The notes: generated by a model not told the origin, from the letters alone. A stretch of 64,000 nt of DNA from Caryophanales bacterium UBA1188 (GCA_002310135.1 DBYK01000001.1:527712-591711), one strand, 5' to 3'; positions 1 through 8,847 are shown, counted from the stretch's first letter. Translations and numbers: made by a program.

Positions 1-1589
1 ATAAATTCGAACAATAATTTAATATCAATGTCACAGTCTAATAAACCAATTTTATCTTTTGGTAATATTTCATAACTATCGTATTGAACGTTGATTTGAA
101 AACACTTTTTTATTTCTTCTCCATCTTCAGATAAGAATACTACTTCATAAATGTATTGACCAGCTTCATTTTCATGGCCCGTATATGTATCTTTTAATAC
201 TTTGGCATTATATGATTTAGAAGATTCTAGTTCTCCACTTGCATACATTAAATCTATGAAATCAACATTTTTAAGTGCGACAGAATCAGTAACTTCTAAA
301 ATGTAACTATTAAGTACAATAACAGGTGCGATGTTATCTTCGACTTCTATTTCTATATTAAGAGTTACTTCGTTATTACTGTTATCTATTGAATAGAGCG
401 TAACTTGATAACTGCCCACTGTTCTTTCGTTGTTTTCATAATCGTTTTTTATTAATGAAATAGTTAAATTTGTATCCACGTTATCTGTAACAGTATATCT
501 TTCGATGATATCTTTCTCTTCGAGTAATATTTGATAAGAAGTTTGAAGTTTAGTAGGGCCTGTGATAAGTGGTTTTGTGTTATCCACATAATTTAATTTA
601 ACTGAAAAATATGATTTATTTCCATGTGAATCACTAGCTTCTACTTGAATCATCTCAAAGAAAACACTGCTTGGATGTGATGTATAACTACCCACAACTC
701 TAAGTGATGATGTGACATCTCCATCATAACCATCGTTTGCGGTATAATTTCCAAGAATTAATTCATCATTAATAGTGGTGTTTACTTCAAACGATAATTC
801 ATTTAAACCAAAAATAGATGGTGAGATCTTATCTGTTACTTCTATATAGAAATATCCATTTGTAGTGTTGTTGCTGGAATCTGTTACTTCTGCATAAATG
901 GTGTATGTGCCTATTGTTGTGGCGTTATCCTTATAATCATCAGTGTTGAACACGAGTAAGTGTGTTATATTGCCTTGATATCCATCATATGCTTGAATTA
1001 AAGATTCTATTTCTTCATCTGTTAAAACATTTGTATATGAAGTTTCTATTGTTGGATGATTATCAATTGATACATCATAAAATCCTTGTGTTTCTCTAAA
1101 TTCATAAAAAAATTCTTTTATTTCATCACCTATAAAACACATCACAGGAAAACCATCAGTTTCAAAATCAATGCTTAAATCATTAAAGCTTCTAATCCTA
1201 AACGCAAATACTTCATCTTCAATATAAAGAGTAGTTATAGCCCATTCTATTCCATTTTGTCCTTCTACTATTTGAAAATTTGATGAATCAATTATTCCTA
1301 ACATACAAAAACTTGAATCATATGTTTCAAGAGATATGTATCCTGCGCTTATTAGATATTTACTTTCAACTTGAAAAGAAAGTGGTACTTGATTATAAGC
1401 TAAATAAGTTAATTTATTAGATGTAATTGTGAAATGGTTATCATATTCTAGTATTTCTGGGTCTAATAAATTATCAAAATTACCAGGAAATGATAAATCT
1501 TCAATTCCTTCTGCGTTAACGCTATTTGAAAATAATAAAAGCGGCAAAGTGATAGCCGCTATAAAAATTAATAAAATGTATTTTTTCAT
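1..1589 (-). CDS. Secreted protein with Ig-like repeats (partial, C-terminus outside window)
   Basis: An open frame runs from an ATG at 1589 to the window edge (529 codons, no stop). It opens with a classical signal peptide: MKK, a hydrophobic stretch of about 16 residues, then NSVNA before the likely cleavage site near residue 25. From about residue 170 it contains repeated beta-sandwich-type units of roughly 85 residues, each closing with a pattern like GTYTIYAEVTDSSNN followed by an acidic/aromatic strand and a new start such as DKISPSI, DNTKPLI and DNIAPVI (about residues 255, 340 and 420). This pattern is typical of bacterial Ig-like surface repeats (Big/DUF5011 type). A ribosome site GAGGTGAT precedes the start. 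The protein is probably exported and surface-associated; binding partner, anchor and total length are not visible. The first 170 residues resemble nothing I recognise. Confidence 0.75.
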   Translation of the reverse strand, partial: MKKYILLIFIAAITLPLLLFSNSVNAEGIEDLSFPGNFDNLLDPEILEYDNHFTITSNKLTYLAYNQVPLSFQVESKYLISAGYISLETYDSSFCMLGIIDSSNFQIVEGQNGIEWAITTLYIEDEVFAFRIRSFNDLSIDFETDGFPVMCFIGDEIKEFFYEFRETQGFYDVSIDNHPTIETSYTNVLTDEEIESLIQAYDGYQGNITHLLVFNTDDYKDNATTIGTYTIYAEVTDSSNNTTNGYFYIEVTDKISPSIFGLNELSFEVNTTINDELILGNYTANDGYDGDVTSSLRVVGSYTSHPSSVFFEMIQVEASDSHGNKSYFSVKLNYVDNTKPLITGPTKLQTSYQILLEEKDIIERYTVTDNVDTNLTISLIKNDYENNERTVGSYQVTLYSIDNSNNEVTLNIEIEVEDNIAPVIVLNSYILEVTDSVALKNVDFIDLMYASGELESSKSYNAKVLKDTYTGHENEAGQYIYEVVFLSEDGEEIKKCFQINVQYDSYEILPKDKIGLLDCDIDIKLLFEF

Positions 1590-1647
1590 TTCTATCACCT
1601 CACAAGAATAATACTTATGAAGTAACAAAAATTTTAAATATTAAAAA

Positions 1648-2589
1648 TTATTTTTTTAAAAGTTCATCAAGTGCGTTTAATACTTCATCACATTTTTCAA
1701 ATGAGTCAACCACTATTCCAGAAGCGTTTTCGTGGCCACCACCACCGAACTTTTCACATGTTTCATTGATTTTTATTCCGTTTGATCTTATTCTACATCT
1801 GATTTCATTTTCATGAGCTTCGTTGAATAAAGCCCAAATAGGTGATTCTTTAACTCCTGATAATTCAGACACCATATTAGATGCTTCATCATATGAAACA
1901 TTATATTTATCACGCATCTCTTTAGTTATTTTAATATATAGGACACCATTTTCTGTTTCTTCAAAATTAGATAACACATACCCTTTAAATCTTAGTTCTT
2001 CTTTAGTTATTTCATCTAGATGATTAATTATCTTTTGATAGTCTATTCCCATATCAATCATTTTTGCGATTGTCATGAAGGTTCTTGAATCAACATGCGA
2101 ATACGATAGTCTTCCAGAATCAGTTAATATTCCTGTGCACAAAGCCTCTAATCCATCTACTGATATTGATGGATTTTTAATATTCAACAAAAAATCAAAA
2201 ACAATTTCTGAACAAGCGCATCTATTCTCATCAACTAAATTGATATATCCAAATGGATCTTTGTTAGGGTGATGATCAATTTTTATGATTTTATTCGATA
2301 ATTGAATTCTTGGATCATTAGATCTGTCTAAGGTTGCATTATCGACAGAAATGATAAGTGAGTTTTTAAATTCATCATCTTCTATTTTATCAGGAGAGCC
2401 CAAAAAAGATAAAAATTTCATATTTTCAAAAGAGGCTTTCACAGTTTTATTTTTGTACATAGATTTAATTATTTCTTTTAAACCTATAGCCGAACCAACA
2501 CAATCCCCATCGGCCCTAATATGAGTTGTGATTATGATTTTATCGTTTTTCTCAATTTCTTTAAAAATTTGTTTATAGATGTTTGTCAT
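1648..2589 (-). CDS. nrnA: DHH/DHHA1 phosphoesterase, bifunctional oligoribonuclease / pAp phosphatase
   Basis: A 313-residue protein of the NrnA family, which degrades nanoRNAs of 2-5 nucleotides and dephosphorylates 3'-phosphoadenosine 5'-phosphate. The N-terminal DHH domain shows the metal-binding HIRADGD motif (His23, Asp27, Asp29), Asp83 in SVDNA and the DHH triad with Pro at 105-108. The C-terminal DHHA1 domain ends with the RNA-binding glycine signature GGGGHENASG near residue 282. Length equals the family norm. The start is supported by AAAGGAGGG just upstream. It follows pgi on the same strand after a terminator-like hairpin, so it may be transcribed separately. No fused PAS/GGDEF region is present, which separates it from GdpP. 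Confidence 0.93.
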   Translation of the reverse strand: MTNIYKQIFKEIEKNDKIIITTHIRADGDCVGSAIGLKEIIKSMYKNKTVKASFENMKFLSFLGSPDKIEDDEFKNSLIISVDNATLDRSNDPRIQLSNKIIKIDHHPNKDPFGYINLVDENRCACSEIVFDFLLNIKNPSISVDGLEALCTGILTDSGRLSYSHVDSRTFMTIAKMIDMGIDYQKIINHLDEITKEELRFKGYVLSNFEETENGVLYIKITKEMRDKYNVSYDEASNMVSELSGVKESPIWALFNEAHENEIRCRIRSNGIKINETCEKFGGGGHENASGIVVDSFEKCDEVLNALDELLKK

Positions 2590-2629
2590 TCTGCCCTCCT
2601 TTTTTCAGATAAGAATAAATAGAATAATG

Positions 2630-2650
2630 AAAAAGAACCAAGTGGTTCTT
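2630..2650 (-). terminator. Rho-independent terminator after pgi
   Basis: On the minus strand a 7-bp stem AAGAACC/GGTTCTT with a 4-base loop is followed by five T. It overlaps the pgi stop codon and separates pgi from nrnA. Confidence 0.6.
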
Positions 2651-3938
2651 ATTTTTCATATCCAGGTTTTCCAAGCATCTTAAACATATTAACTTTGTAT
2701 GCTTCTACACCTGGTTGATTAAATGGATTGACTCCTAAAACATATCCACTTATTGCGCATGACTTCATAAAGAAATAGAACAAATAACCTAAATTATATT
2801 CATCAATTTCTTCTATATTAATTCTAATTTGTGGTACGCCACCATCAAAATGAGCTTTAGATGTGGCTTCCATTGCGGTTTTATTCACATAATCAATTGA
2901 TTTTGATGCAATATAATTTAAGCCATCAGTATTGTCTTTATCAAAAGGAATATCTAAATCTTGTTTAGGAACTTTTACATTTATCACTGTTTCAAATAAA
3001 TTTCTTCTTCCCTCTTGAACATATTGGCCCATTGAGTGAAGATCGGTTGTGAAAATGCAGGATGCAGGATATATTCCTTTTCCTTCTTTTCCTTCTGATT
3101 CGCCAAACAATTGTTTCCACCATTCAGATACAAATTGTAAACATGGTTCATATGATTCTAGAATTTCAATATCAAAATTCTTAGATAATAATGCATTTCT
3201 ATATATAGCATATTCCATAGCATAGCTATTATTATTCCCTAAAAAAGCTTTATAAGCATCTTTAGCACCTAATAATAATTTATCAATGTCATATCCTTTG
3301 CTTGCGATAGGGAGTAATCCAACTGCGCTGAATACCGAGTATCTCCCACCCATATCTTGAGGAACTGTGAACATTTCATATCCATTTTTAAGACCTATCT
3401 CTCTTAAAGCACCTTTTTCTTTATCAGTAGTTAAGAAGATGTGCTCTTTTAATTCTTCTTTCATATATTTTTTCTTTAATATATCTAGGATGAATCTAAA
3501 TGCGATAGCAGGTTCTGTCGTAGTCCCACTCTTTGAAATTACATTTACACTAAAATCTTTATCCCATAAATAATCTTTAAGTTGTGTTAGATATGATGAA
3601 GAAATAGAATTACCAGCAAATATAACTTCAACTCCATCATTTTCAAAATAAGGAGACAAGGCATCTATAGCGGCTTTGGCGCCAAGATATGACCCACCAA
3701 TCCCAATAACAACTAGTACTTCGGATGTTCTTTGGATGGTTAAAGCAGCTTTTTTAATTCTTTCGAATTCCTCTTTATCATATGAAAGCGGATAGTCGTG
3801 CCAACCTAAAAAATCAGAACCTAAACCATTTTTTGACTCTAAAGATTTTAAAGCTTCTTCAGCTTTTACTTTAAATTGTTTTAATTCTTCTTCACTAACA
3901 AATCTTTTTGCACTTTCTAAATCAACACTAAAACTCAT
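2649..3938 (-). CDS. pgi: Glucose-6-phosphate isomerase
   Basis: Interconverts glucose 6-phosphate and fructose 6-phosphate in glycolysis and gluconeogenesis. The sequence has the SIS-fold sugar-phosphate loop GIGGSYLGAKAA near residue 80, SKSGTT near 136, the family signature GGRYSVFSAVGLLP and the C-terminal signature QPGVEAYK. About 429 residues is normal for the short Firmicutes form. The frame is open to an ATG at 3950 overlapping the upstream stop, but GGGGTG lies just before an ATG ATG pair, so I place the start at 3938 (3941 is equally possible). It is the last gene of the PAS/GGDEF-ispD-ispF-yutD-nifU run. Confidence 0.94.
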   Translation of the reverse strand: MSFSVDLESAKRFVSEEELKQFKVKAEEALKSLESKNGLGSDFLGWHDYPLSYDKEEFERIKKAALTIQRTSEVLVVIGIGGSYLGAKAAIDALSPYFENDGVEVIFAGNSISSSYLTQLKDYLWDKDFSVNVISKSGTTTEPAIAFRFILDILKKKYMKEELKEHIFLTTDKEKGALREIGLKNGYEMFTVPQDMGGRYSVFSAVGLLPIASKGYDIDKLLLGAKDAYKAFLGNNNSYAMEYAIYRNALLSKNFDIEILESYEPCLQFVSEWWKQLFGESEGKEGKGIYPASCIFTTDLHSMGQYVQEGRRNLFETVINVKVPKQDLDIPFDKDNTDGLNYIASKSIDYVNKTAMEATSKAHFDGGVPQIRINIEEIDEYNLGYLFYFFMKSCAISGYVLGVNPFNQPGVEAYKVNMFKMLGKPGYEK

Positions 3939-3949
3939 CATACACCCCA

Positions 3950-4255
3950 TTAATTTTCTTCTATATCAATATCATCTAAATCCATTTGATCAACATTTAC
4001 CACTTTCACAACTTCTGGAATTTCTTCTTTTAAGATAGCTTCAACTCCATCATTTAAAGTTGTGTCTAGTGCAACACAGCCAACACATGCACCATATAGT
4101 TTCACATAAACTATGCCATCTTCATATTTTACAAGTCTTAAATCTCCACCATCTCTTTGGATGAATGGTCTTATTCTATCAATTACTTCAATTATTTCTT
4201 CTTCTACAGATTTTTCGTAAATCTTTTGTGCTTGTTCTACTGTTTCTTTTTCCAT
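3950..4255 (-). CDS. NifU-like C-terminal domain protein, Fe-S cluster scaffold
   Basis: A 101-residue protein made almost entirely of the NifU C-terminal (Nfu) domain. It has the motif RDGGDLRLV and the cluster-binding pair CVGC inside GACVGCVALD. Stand-alone Nfu proteins of this size hold a [4Fe-4S] cluster between two monomers and pass it to apo-proteins. The tail is highly acidic (MDLDDIDIEEN). The stop overlaps the first in-frame ATG of the pgi frame by one base, and GAGGAAT precedes the start. A possible client group is the radical SAM enzyme of this window, but nothing in the sequence links them. Confidence 0.88.
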   Translation of the reverse strand: MEKETVEQAQKIYEKSVEEEIIEVIDRIRPFIQRDGGDLRLVKYEDGIVYVKLYGACVGCVALDTTLNDGVEAILKEEIPEVVKVVNVDQMDLDDIDIEEN

Positions 4256-4260
4256 TTTGT

Positions 4261-4542
4261 CTATTCCTCACTAACCACATAATTAACATCAAAAGAAGGA
4301 TTTCTTAAGATGTAATATTGAGAATCCAATGAACAATACTCATTGATATAATCTGGAATAAATTTAACATTATCTTTGTTAAAGCCTTTTAATCTTAGAT
4401 TGTTTTGGTTGTAATCACCAACTATAAATTCATATTTTTTTAGGATTTCCACAAATTTATTATCAAAATCATTGATTTTGAATGCATCTTGTTCATTTTT
4501 TATCAATTCAAATGTTCCGTGGGCTGTTTCAACTGTATTCAT
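4261..4542 (-). CDS. yutD: YutD family protein (DUF1027)
   Basis: A small 93-residue protein matching the YutD/DUF1027 family of Firmicutes. Recognisable features are DAF near residue 20, YEFIVGDY at about 52-59, LRLKGF at about 64-69, and YINEYCSLDSQYYILR near residues 80-90, which matches the family pattern of a Leu-Arg-Leu-Lys-Gly-Phe strand followed by a Tyr/Cys-rich segment. The biochemical role of YutD is not established to my knowledge. It is translationally coupled to ispF through an ATGA overlap and carries a strong GAGGAGG site inside the ispF end. Confidence 0.8.
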   Translation of the reverse strand: MNTVETAHGTFELIKNEQDAFKINDFDNKFVEILKKYEFIVGDYNQNNLRLKGFNKDNVKFIPDYINEYCSLDSQYYILRNPSFDVNYVVSEE

Positions 4543-5009
4543 AGGTCCTCCTCTAAAAGAACGCTCGCAAAACAGGCTATTCCTTCTTTTGAACCAATTA
4601 TGCCTCTTTTTTCCATAGTAGTTGCCTTGATTGAGATTTGGCTTACATCAATTCCCATTATGTAAGACAACGTTTCTCTCATACGAATTATATATGGGTG
4701 CATCTTTGGTTCTTCAGCTATTATCATAGAATCAATGTTTACTATTCTATATTTATTAAATTCCATCATATCTATTACTTTAGATAGAATTAATTTAGAA
4801 TCCATTCCTAAAGATTCTTCTTCTTTGAAGAAAGTTCCAAGGTCTCCTAAAGCCAATGCCCCAAGTATAGCTTCGCTTATCGCATGAATTAAAGCATCTC
4901 CATCGCTTATAGCTTCAAGTCCTTTTTCATATTCAATTTCTATTCCTCCAAGCATTAAAGGTTTGTCTTTAATAAATGGATGAAAATCAAAAGAATTACC
5001 TATGCGCAT
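4539..5009 (-). CDS. ispF: 2-C-methyl-D-erythritol 2,4-cyclodiphosphate synthase
   Basis: Cyclises CDP-methylerythritol 2-phosphate with release of CMP in the MEP isoprenoid pathway. The N-terminus FDFHPF carries the Asp-x-His zinc ligands (Asp8, His10), and the next metal histidine is in SDGDALIHAISEAILG, the family signature. The C-terminal KRGIIGSKEGIACFA matches the conserved substrate-binding end. At 156 residues it has the usual length. It overlaps ispD by 14 bp and yutD by 4 bp. The Gly-Asn-Ser replacement of the common GxGxD opening is a small divergence. Confidence 0.93.
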   Translation of the reverse strand: MRIGNSFDFHPFIKDKPLMLGGIEIEYEKGLEAISDGDALIHAISEAILGALALGDLGTFFKEEESLGMDSKLILSKVIDMMEFNKYRIVNIDSMIIAEEPKMHPYIIRMRETLSYIMGIDVSQISIKATTMEKRGIIGSKEGIACFASVLLEEDL

Positions 5010-5685
5010 ATAATATTCCTTCTAATAATTTAATATCATAAATTGTGGTAGCTTTAATTGAAATATTGTCTGTGAAGACAAGTTTAACTTTATTACCACA
5101 AGCTTTAAATATTCCAGAATCATCAGTAAAAGTGAAATTATTCTTTCTCGCCTCAGCGTACGCATCAAGAAGAAGACTTGTTTTAAAACACTGTGGAGTA
5201 ATTACAGATGCTAATGTGTGTCTTGAAAAATAGTTTTCAACGAATCCATCCACTATATGACAAGTTGTATTGTACACTCTTGTTGCGAGGGCTGCCCCAC
5301 CTGTTTCTTTAGATGCATTTAGTATATTATATACATCTTCTTTGTATATAAGTGGCCTTGCGCCATCATGAATAATCACATATTCAGAATTGATTTTAGT
5401 GAGTCCTTTTTGAACTGATTCTCCCCTTGTTTGTCCACCTTCTATAAATTCTATTTTATCTGTATAGTTTTTGCCAAGACCTTTAATGAGATTTTTAAAA
5501 TATAATTTATCTCTTTCGTTTTCAACGATAACTATCTTTTCACATAAAGGATCTTTTACAAAATAATCAAGACTGTATCTTATAAGTTCTGTAACACCAT
5601 TTATTTTGTAGAGGACTTTATTATATCCAAGAGCGGCTCTTTGGCCCTCTCCTGCAGCTAATAATATACATTGATACTTATTCAT
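4996..5685 (-). CDS. ispD: 2-C-methyl-D-erythritol 4-phosphate cytidylyltransferase
   Basis: Third step of the MEP pathway, forming CDP-methylerythritol from CTP and MEP. It has the nucleotidyltransferase opening LLAAGEGQRAALGYNK with the catalytic Arg/Lys, GGQTRGESVQKGL and HDGARPLI, the IspD hallmark. The 229-residue length is standard. AGGAGAT precedes the start and lies within the end of the upstream PAS/GGDEF gene three bases away. With ispF next to it and ispE at 32.8 kb, three MEP enzymes are present in the window. Confidence 0.94.
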   Translation of the reverse strand: MNKYQCILLAAGEGQRAALGYNKVLYKINGVTELIRYSLDYFVKDPLCEKIVIVENERDKLYFKNLIKGLGKNYTDKIEFIEGGQTRGESVQKGLTKINSEYVIIHDGARPLIYKEDVYNILNASKETGGAALATRVYNTTCHIVDGFVENYFSRHTLASVITPQCFKTSLLLDAYAEARKNNFTFTDDSGIFKACGNKVKLVFTDNISIKATTIYDIKLLEGILYAHR

Positions 5686-5688
5686 AAT

Positions 5689-6840
5689 TTAATCTCCTAA
5701 AATAGAATAGTTTCTTCTATTTGAACTTATTGCTTCTTCTAATAATTTATTTGATAACTTCACAAGATCGATAGAATCGATTTGTCTATTTCCGTTTAAA
5801 TTAATTATTCCAAAATTAGGTACCACAACATCTTTTATAGAAGATACTTGTATCTTGGTGTTGTATATATCTGACTGAGGATTTGTGACAGCATCATGAA
5901 AATTTTGATATACTTTTAAGTCATCTATAATAAGGGCGAACCTAATTCCTGTAATTCTGAAGAATTTAGTAATATCTTTTTGGTAATTGTTTTTCATAAA
6001 TTTGATGTAGTCATTTATCATTAAACTACCAATTTCTCTACTGTATTTTTCATTGATAATTGAGATATTTGACAATTCAAACATCACAAAAGAGAAAGGT
6101 TTTTGATTTTCAACAAGCTGTTTTATGATAGGATAAATTTTTTCTTCTGAATATAGAGAATCCACATCAAAATATGCAGTTCTTTTAAAGCATCTTATAT
6201 CAAGTGGCACAATCACAGAAATTATACTCTTCTTAGAACCAACACCTATATAATGACCTCTTTCTAAAATCCATATAGTTTCATTCCCTCTACTAATTCT
6301 ATACTTCATTTCAAAAGTCATTGTTTTCTTTGTGGTTCTATCTATAGTTTTTATATATTCCTCTCTATCTTGTGGATTTATAAGCATAGCGTGCTCTTCA
6401 ATTGATGAAGATTGCTTCCCACCAAAAATAGAATATGCATGATCAGAAAGTATTACTTCTTTTGCATTGTTTTCATAGAATATGATACCTTCATCAATTA
6501 AAGTTATAGTTGAAAGATATCTTTGTCTTAAGTTTTCTTTATCGTCTTTAAGATTGCTATATCCTTTTTCTAATTCAAAATAATCATATTCTGTAATGTT
6601 TTTAGTAACCTTTCTTGGCGCTATAAACATTGCATTTACAATGATTAAAGATAAAGAAACTATATCATAGATCCATAACTTATCTAAAAATAAGTTGAAG
6701 AAAACCATTACAGGAAGCAGTGCGCAAACTAAAACACATACAATCACTTTAATAAGATTGAATGTGGATTTGTTTAATATAAAACTAACTACTGACAATA
6801 TCAATAATGCAATTACAATAAATATTTCTAAATAATACAT
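5689..6840 (-). CDS. Membrane PAS protein with degenerate GGDEF domain
   Basis: A 383-residue protein with three predicted transmembrane helices at about residues 4-22, 29-51 and 55-74, a short charged linker, a PAS domain at about 107-215 (PAS_3-like ending with a Trp-containing strand TIWILERGHYIG) and a GGDEF-like fold from about 222 to 375. The nucleotide-cyclase signature is replaced by TGIRF at 297-301, so diguanylate cyclase activity is unlikely. The rest of the GGDEF fold is still readable (FVMFELSNISIINEKYSREIG). It is likely a membrane sensor, ligand-binding or protein-interaction module. It is the first gene of the run leading into ispD, three bases upstream. Confidence 0.72.
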   Translation of the reverse strand: MYYLEIFIVIALLILSVVSFILNKSTFNLIKVIVCVLVCALLPVMVFFNLFLDKLWIYDIVSLSLIIVNAMFIAPRKVTKNITEYDYFELEKGYSNLKDDKENLRQRYLSTITLIDEGIIFYENNAKEVILSDHAYSIFGGKQSSSIEEHAMLINPQDREEYIKTIDRTTKKTMTFEMKYRISRGNETIWILERGHYIGVGSKKSIISVIVPLDIRCFKRTAYFDVDSLYSEEKIYPIIKQLVENQKPFSFVMFELSNISIINEKYSREIGSLMINDYIKFMKNNYQKDITKFFRITGIRFALIIDDLKVYQNFHDAVTNPQSDIYNTKIQVSSIKDVVVPNFGIINLNGNRQIDSIDLVKLSNKLLEEAISSNRRNYSILGD

Positions 6841-6855
6841 CTTAACACCTATGTT

Positions 6856-6864
6856 AGTATATCA
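6856..6864 (-). promoter_or_regulatory. Candidate extended -10 promoter for the PAS/GGDEF-ispDF-yutD-nifU-pgi run
   Basis: Minus-strand TGATATACT gives an extended -10 (TGn plus TATACT) just after the maf stop codon. No good -35 is visible. The leader would be very short, with the AGGTG ribosome site starting almost at the transcript end. Confidence 0.4.
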
Positions 6865-6868
6865 CAAA

Positions 6869-7435
6869 TCAGTGATTTTTGATATACTCCTTCAAAGTTG
6901 CATAAACTTCACTTTTTGGCATTCCGACAACACTAAAGAAATCTCCATCTATCGATTTTATGAATCTGCCTATATACCCTTGAATAGCATATCCACCAGC
7001 TTTATCATATGGTTCTTTAGTTGAAGAATAATTTAGTATCTCTTCATAATCTATATTAGTAAACGTAACAAAACAACTAGAATAAAAAGATTTTTCAAAG
7101 TCATCGCTTATAAAATAAGCGCCTGTAATAACTTTATGAGTTTTTCCAGATAATTTTTTGATCATTTTTATGCATTCTTCTTGTGATTGAGGTTTACCTA
7201 TTATTTCGCCATCTAAAAATACAAGTGTATCAAAACCTAAAACTAAAGCATCTTTATTGTTTTCAAATACTTCTTTTGCTTTTTGTTGAGCGAGTTTCAT
7301 CACAAGTTCTTCGTTCGAATTAAAAGAATCCACAAATTCTGGTTTTGTCGATTCAATTACTTCGTATTTAAACCCAAACTCATTCATGAATTCTATTCTT
7401 CTTTTTGATTTAGACGCTAATATTATTCTTTTCAT
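6869..7435 (-). CDS. maf: Maf family nucleoside triphosphate pyrophosphatase
   Basis: Maf proteins hydrolyse non-canonical or pyrimidine nucleoside triphosphates to monophosphates (house-cleaning) and are linked to septum formation in Bacillus. The N-terminal signature ILASKSKRR, the catalytic Asp in VLGFDTLVFLDG, IIGKP, the segment SGKTHKVITG and the C-terminal YDKAGGYAIQG are all present. At 188 residues it has the normal length. The ribosome site AAGGTGG precedes the ATG. It is divergent from tilS. Substrate class (dTTP/UTP versus m7GTP) cannot be decided with confidence from these motifs. Confidence 0.92.
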   Translation of the reverse strand: MKRIILASKSKRRIEFMNEFGFKYEVIESTKPEFVDSFNSNEELVMKLAQQKAKEVFENNKDALVLGFDTLVFLDGEIIGKPQSQEECIKMIKKLSGKTHKVITGAYFISDDFEKSFYSSCFVTFTNIDYEEILNYSSTKEPYDKAGGYAIQGYIGRFIKSIDGDFFSVVGMPKSEVYATLKEYIKNH

Positions 7436-7450
7436 AAAACCACCTTTTTT

Positions 7451-7456
7451 ATTATA
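7451..7456 (-). promoter_or_regulatory. Candidate -10 element for maf
   Basis: A perfect TATAAT on the minus strand 15 bases before the maf start, with a poor -35. The predicted leader is only about 10 bases, just enough for the ribosome site. Confidence 0.4.
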
Positions 7457-7512
7457 CCCTAAAAAAGTGAATTATTTAATAATTCATACATAATATGATA
7501 AAATAATATGGT

Positions 7513-8847
7513 ATGAAATTGGTAAAAGATGAAATTCTAAAGAAATTATTAGATAAAGGTGAAACTGTAGTTATCGCAGTCTCAACAGGCATAGACTCAA
7601 TGAGCCTTTTTCATTATTTGTTTAATAATGGGTATAAAATTGTGGTCGCTCACGTCAATCACAAAAAAAGAATAGAATCTAATCAAGAATATGAATTCTT
7701 AGAAAATTATACAAAAGAATTAGGAGTTCCTTTTGAAGGATACATCCTACCTAAAATAGAGAGTGGCAACTTTCAAGAAAAAGCTAGAGAATTAAGATAT
7801 GAATTCTTAAAAAGAGTTGCAGATAAATATAAAACAAAACAAATTGTAACTGCACATCAAGCTGATGATTTAGTTGAAACAATTATTATGAGGTTATCTC
7901 GTGGTTCTTCTTTAAGAGGATATGCTGGGATTAATCCATCGTTTGAAAAAGATGGATATAAAATTATTAGACCACTTCTTTACACAAGGAAAACTGATAT
8001 AGAGAATTATCAAAAAGAAATGAATGTTCCATTCTTTTTAGACAAAACAAACACCGAAGATAATTATACAAGAAATAAAATTAGGCATAAAATAATTCCT
8101 GTAATTGAGGAAATTAATAGTTCTTATTGTGATGCTTTTATGAACTTTAGTAGTGATGTTATAGATGCATATAAACTAATAGAGAAGTTATCTTTAGACT
8201 TCCTAAAAAGATGTGCAGTAATAACTGATAGCGAGGTATCTTTTAGCATCAAAGATTATATGCTTCTAGATGATGTTATTAAAAAAAATGTTGTTTTAAA
8301 ATCTATCAATATTATCTCAAATAATACTCTTGAATTAACGCACGAAAAATTAATGAAAATTGCTGAATTTGGGGAAAACCAAAAAGAGTCAAAAGAGATA
8401 GAGTTATCAGGCAACATCAGTTTATATATTGAATATTCTAAATTTGTTTTTGCTAGGAAAATTAATTCAGTAAAAATAGATTTAGTAATCAATGATTTTG
8501 GTAGATTTCACCTCTCTCCTTCTAAAGATATTGTTGTTTCAAAAGAATATCATAATCTAAAAGAAAAAACTTCATATTTGTTGTGCTATAATAGTAAGGA
8601 AGTAATATTTCCTATTTACGTAAGAAATATTAAGGATGGAGATAAGATTACTGTTTGTGGTATAACAAAAACAATTAAAGACTTGCTTAAAGATAATAAA
8701 ATTCCAAAAAGAATGAGAGATAATTATTTAGTTTTATCTAATAAAGATGGGAACTTCTTCGTCCCAGGTATTATTAGAAAAGAAACTGATATAAGCAAAG
8801 AATTAAAAATGTATATTACTATTGAGGAGAAACAAAATGAAAATTGA
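7513..8847 (+). CDS. tilS: tRNA(Ile)-lysidine synthase
   Basis: Modifies C34 of the CAU-anticodon isoleucine tRNA to lysidine, using ATP and lysine. The N-type PP-loop is read as AVSTGIDSM near residue 23, with Thr at the usual second Gly of SGGxDS, a variant I know from other Firmicutes TilS. Downstream are HVNHKKR, the TilS motif AHQADDLVETIIMRLSRG and IRPLL, and a C-terminal substrate-binding domain with GDKITV. At 444 residues it is full length. No Shine-Dalgarno sequence is seen before the ATG. It heads the tilS-hpt-ftsH order conserved in Firmicutes. Confidence 0.93.
   Translation: MKLVKDEILKKLLDKGETVVIAVSTGIDSMSLFHYLFNNGYKIVVAHVNHKKRIESNQEYEFLENYTKELGVPFEGYILPKIESGNFQEKARELRYEFLKRVADKYKTKQIVTAHQADDLVETIIMRLSRGSSLRGYAGINPSFEKDGYKIIRPLLYTRKTDIENYQKEMNVPFFLDKTNTEDNYTRNKIRHKIIPVIEEINSSYCDAFMNFSSDVIDAYKLIEKLSLDFLKRCAVITDSEVSFSIKDYMLLDDVIKKNVVLKSINIISNNTLELTHEKLMKIAEFGENQKESKEIELSGNISLYIEYSKFVFARKINSVKIDLVINDFGRFHLSPSKDIVVSKEYHNLKEKTSYLLCYNSKEVIFPIYVRNIKDGDKITVCGITKTIKDLLKDNKIPKRMRDNYLVLSNKDGNFFVPGIIRKETDISKELKMYITIEEKQNEN

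Noticed and set aside
1648..6840. Split GdpP-like system formed by the membrane PAS/GGDEF protein and the DHH protein
   Set aside because: The PAS and GGDEF segments do not resemble GdpP and the DHH protein is a full, normal NrnA; the two are separated by five unrelated genes.
7513..7620. Thr in the TilS PP-loop (STGIDS) as a sign of inactivation
   Set aside because: The same variant is known in functional Firmicutes TilS proteins and all other motifs are intact.
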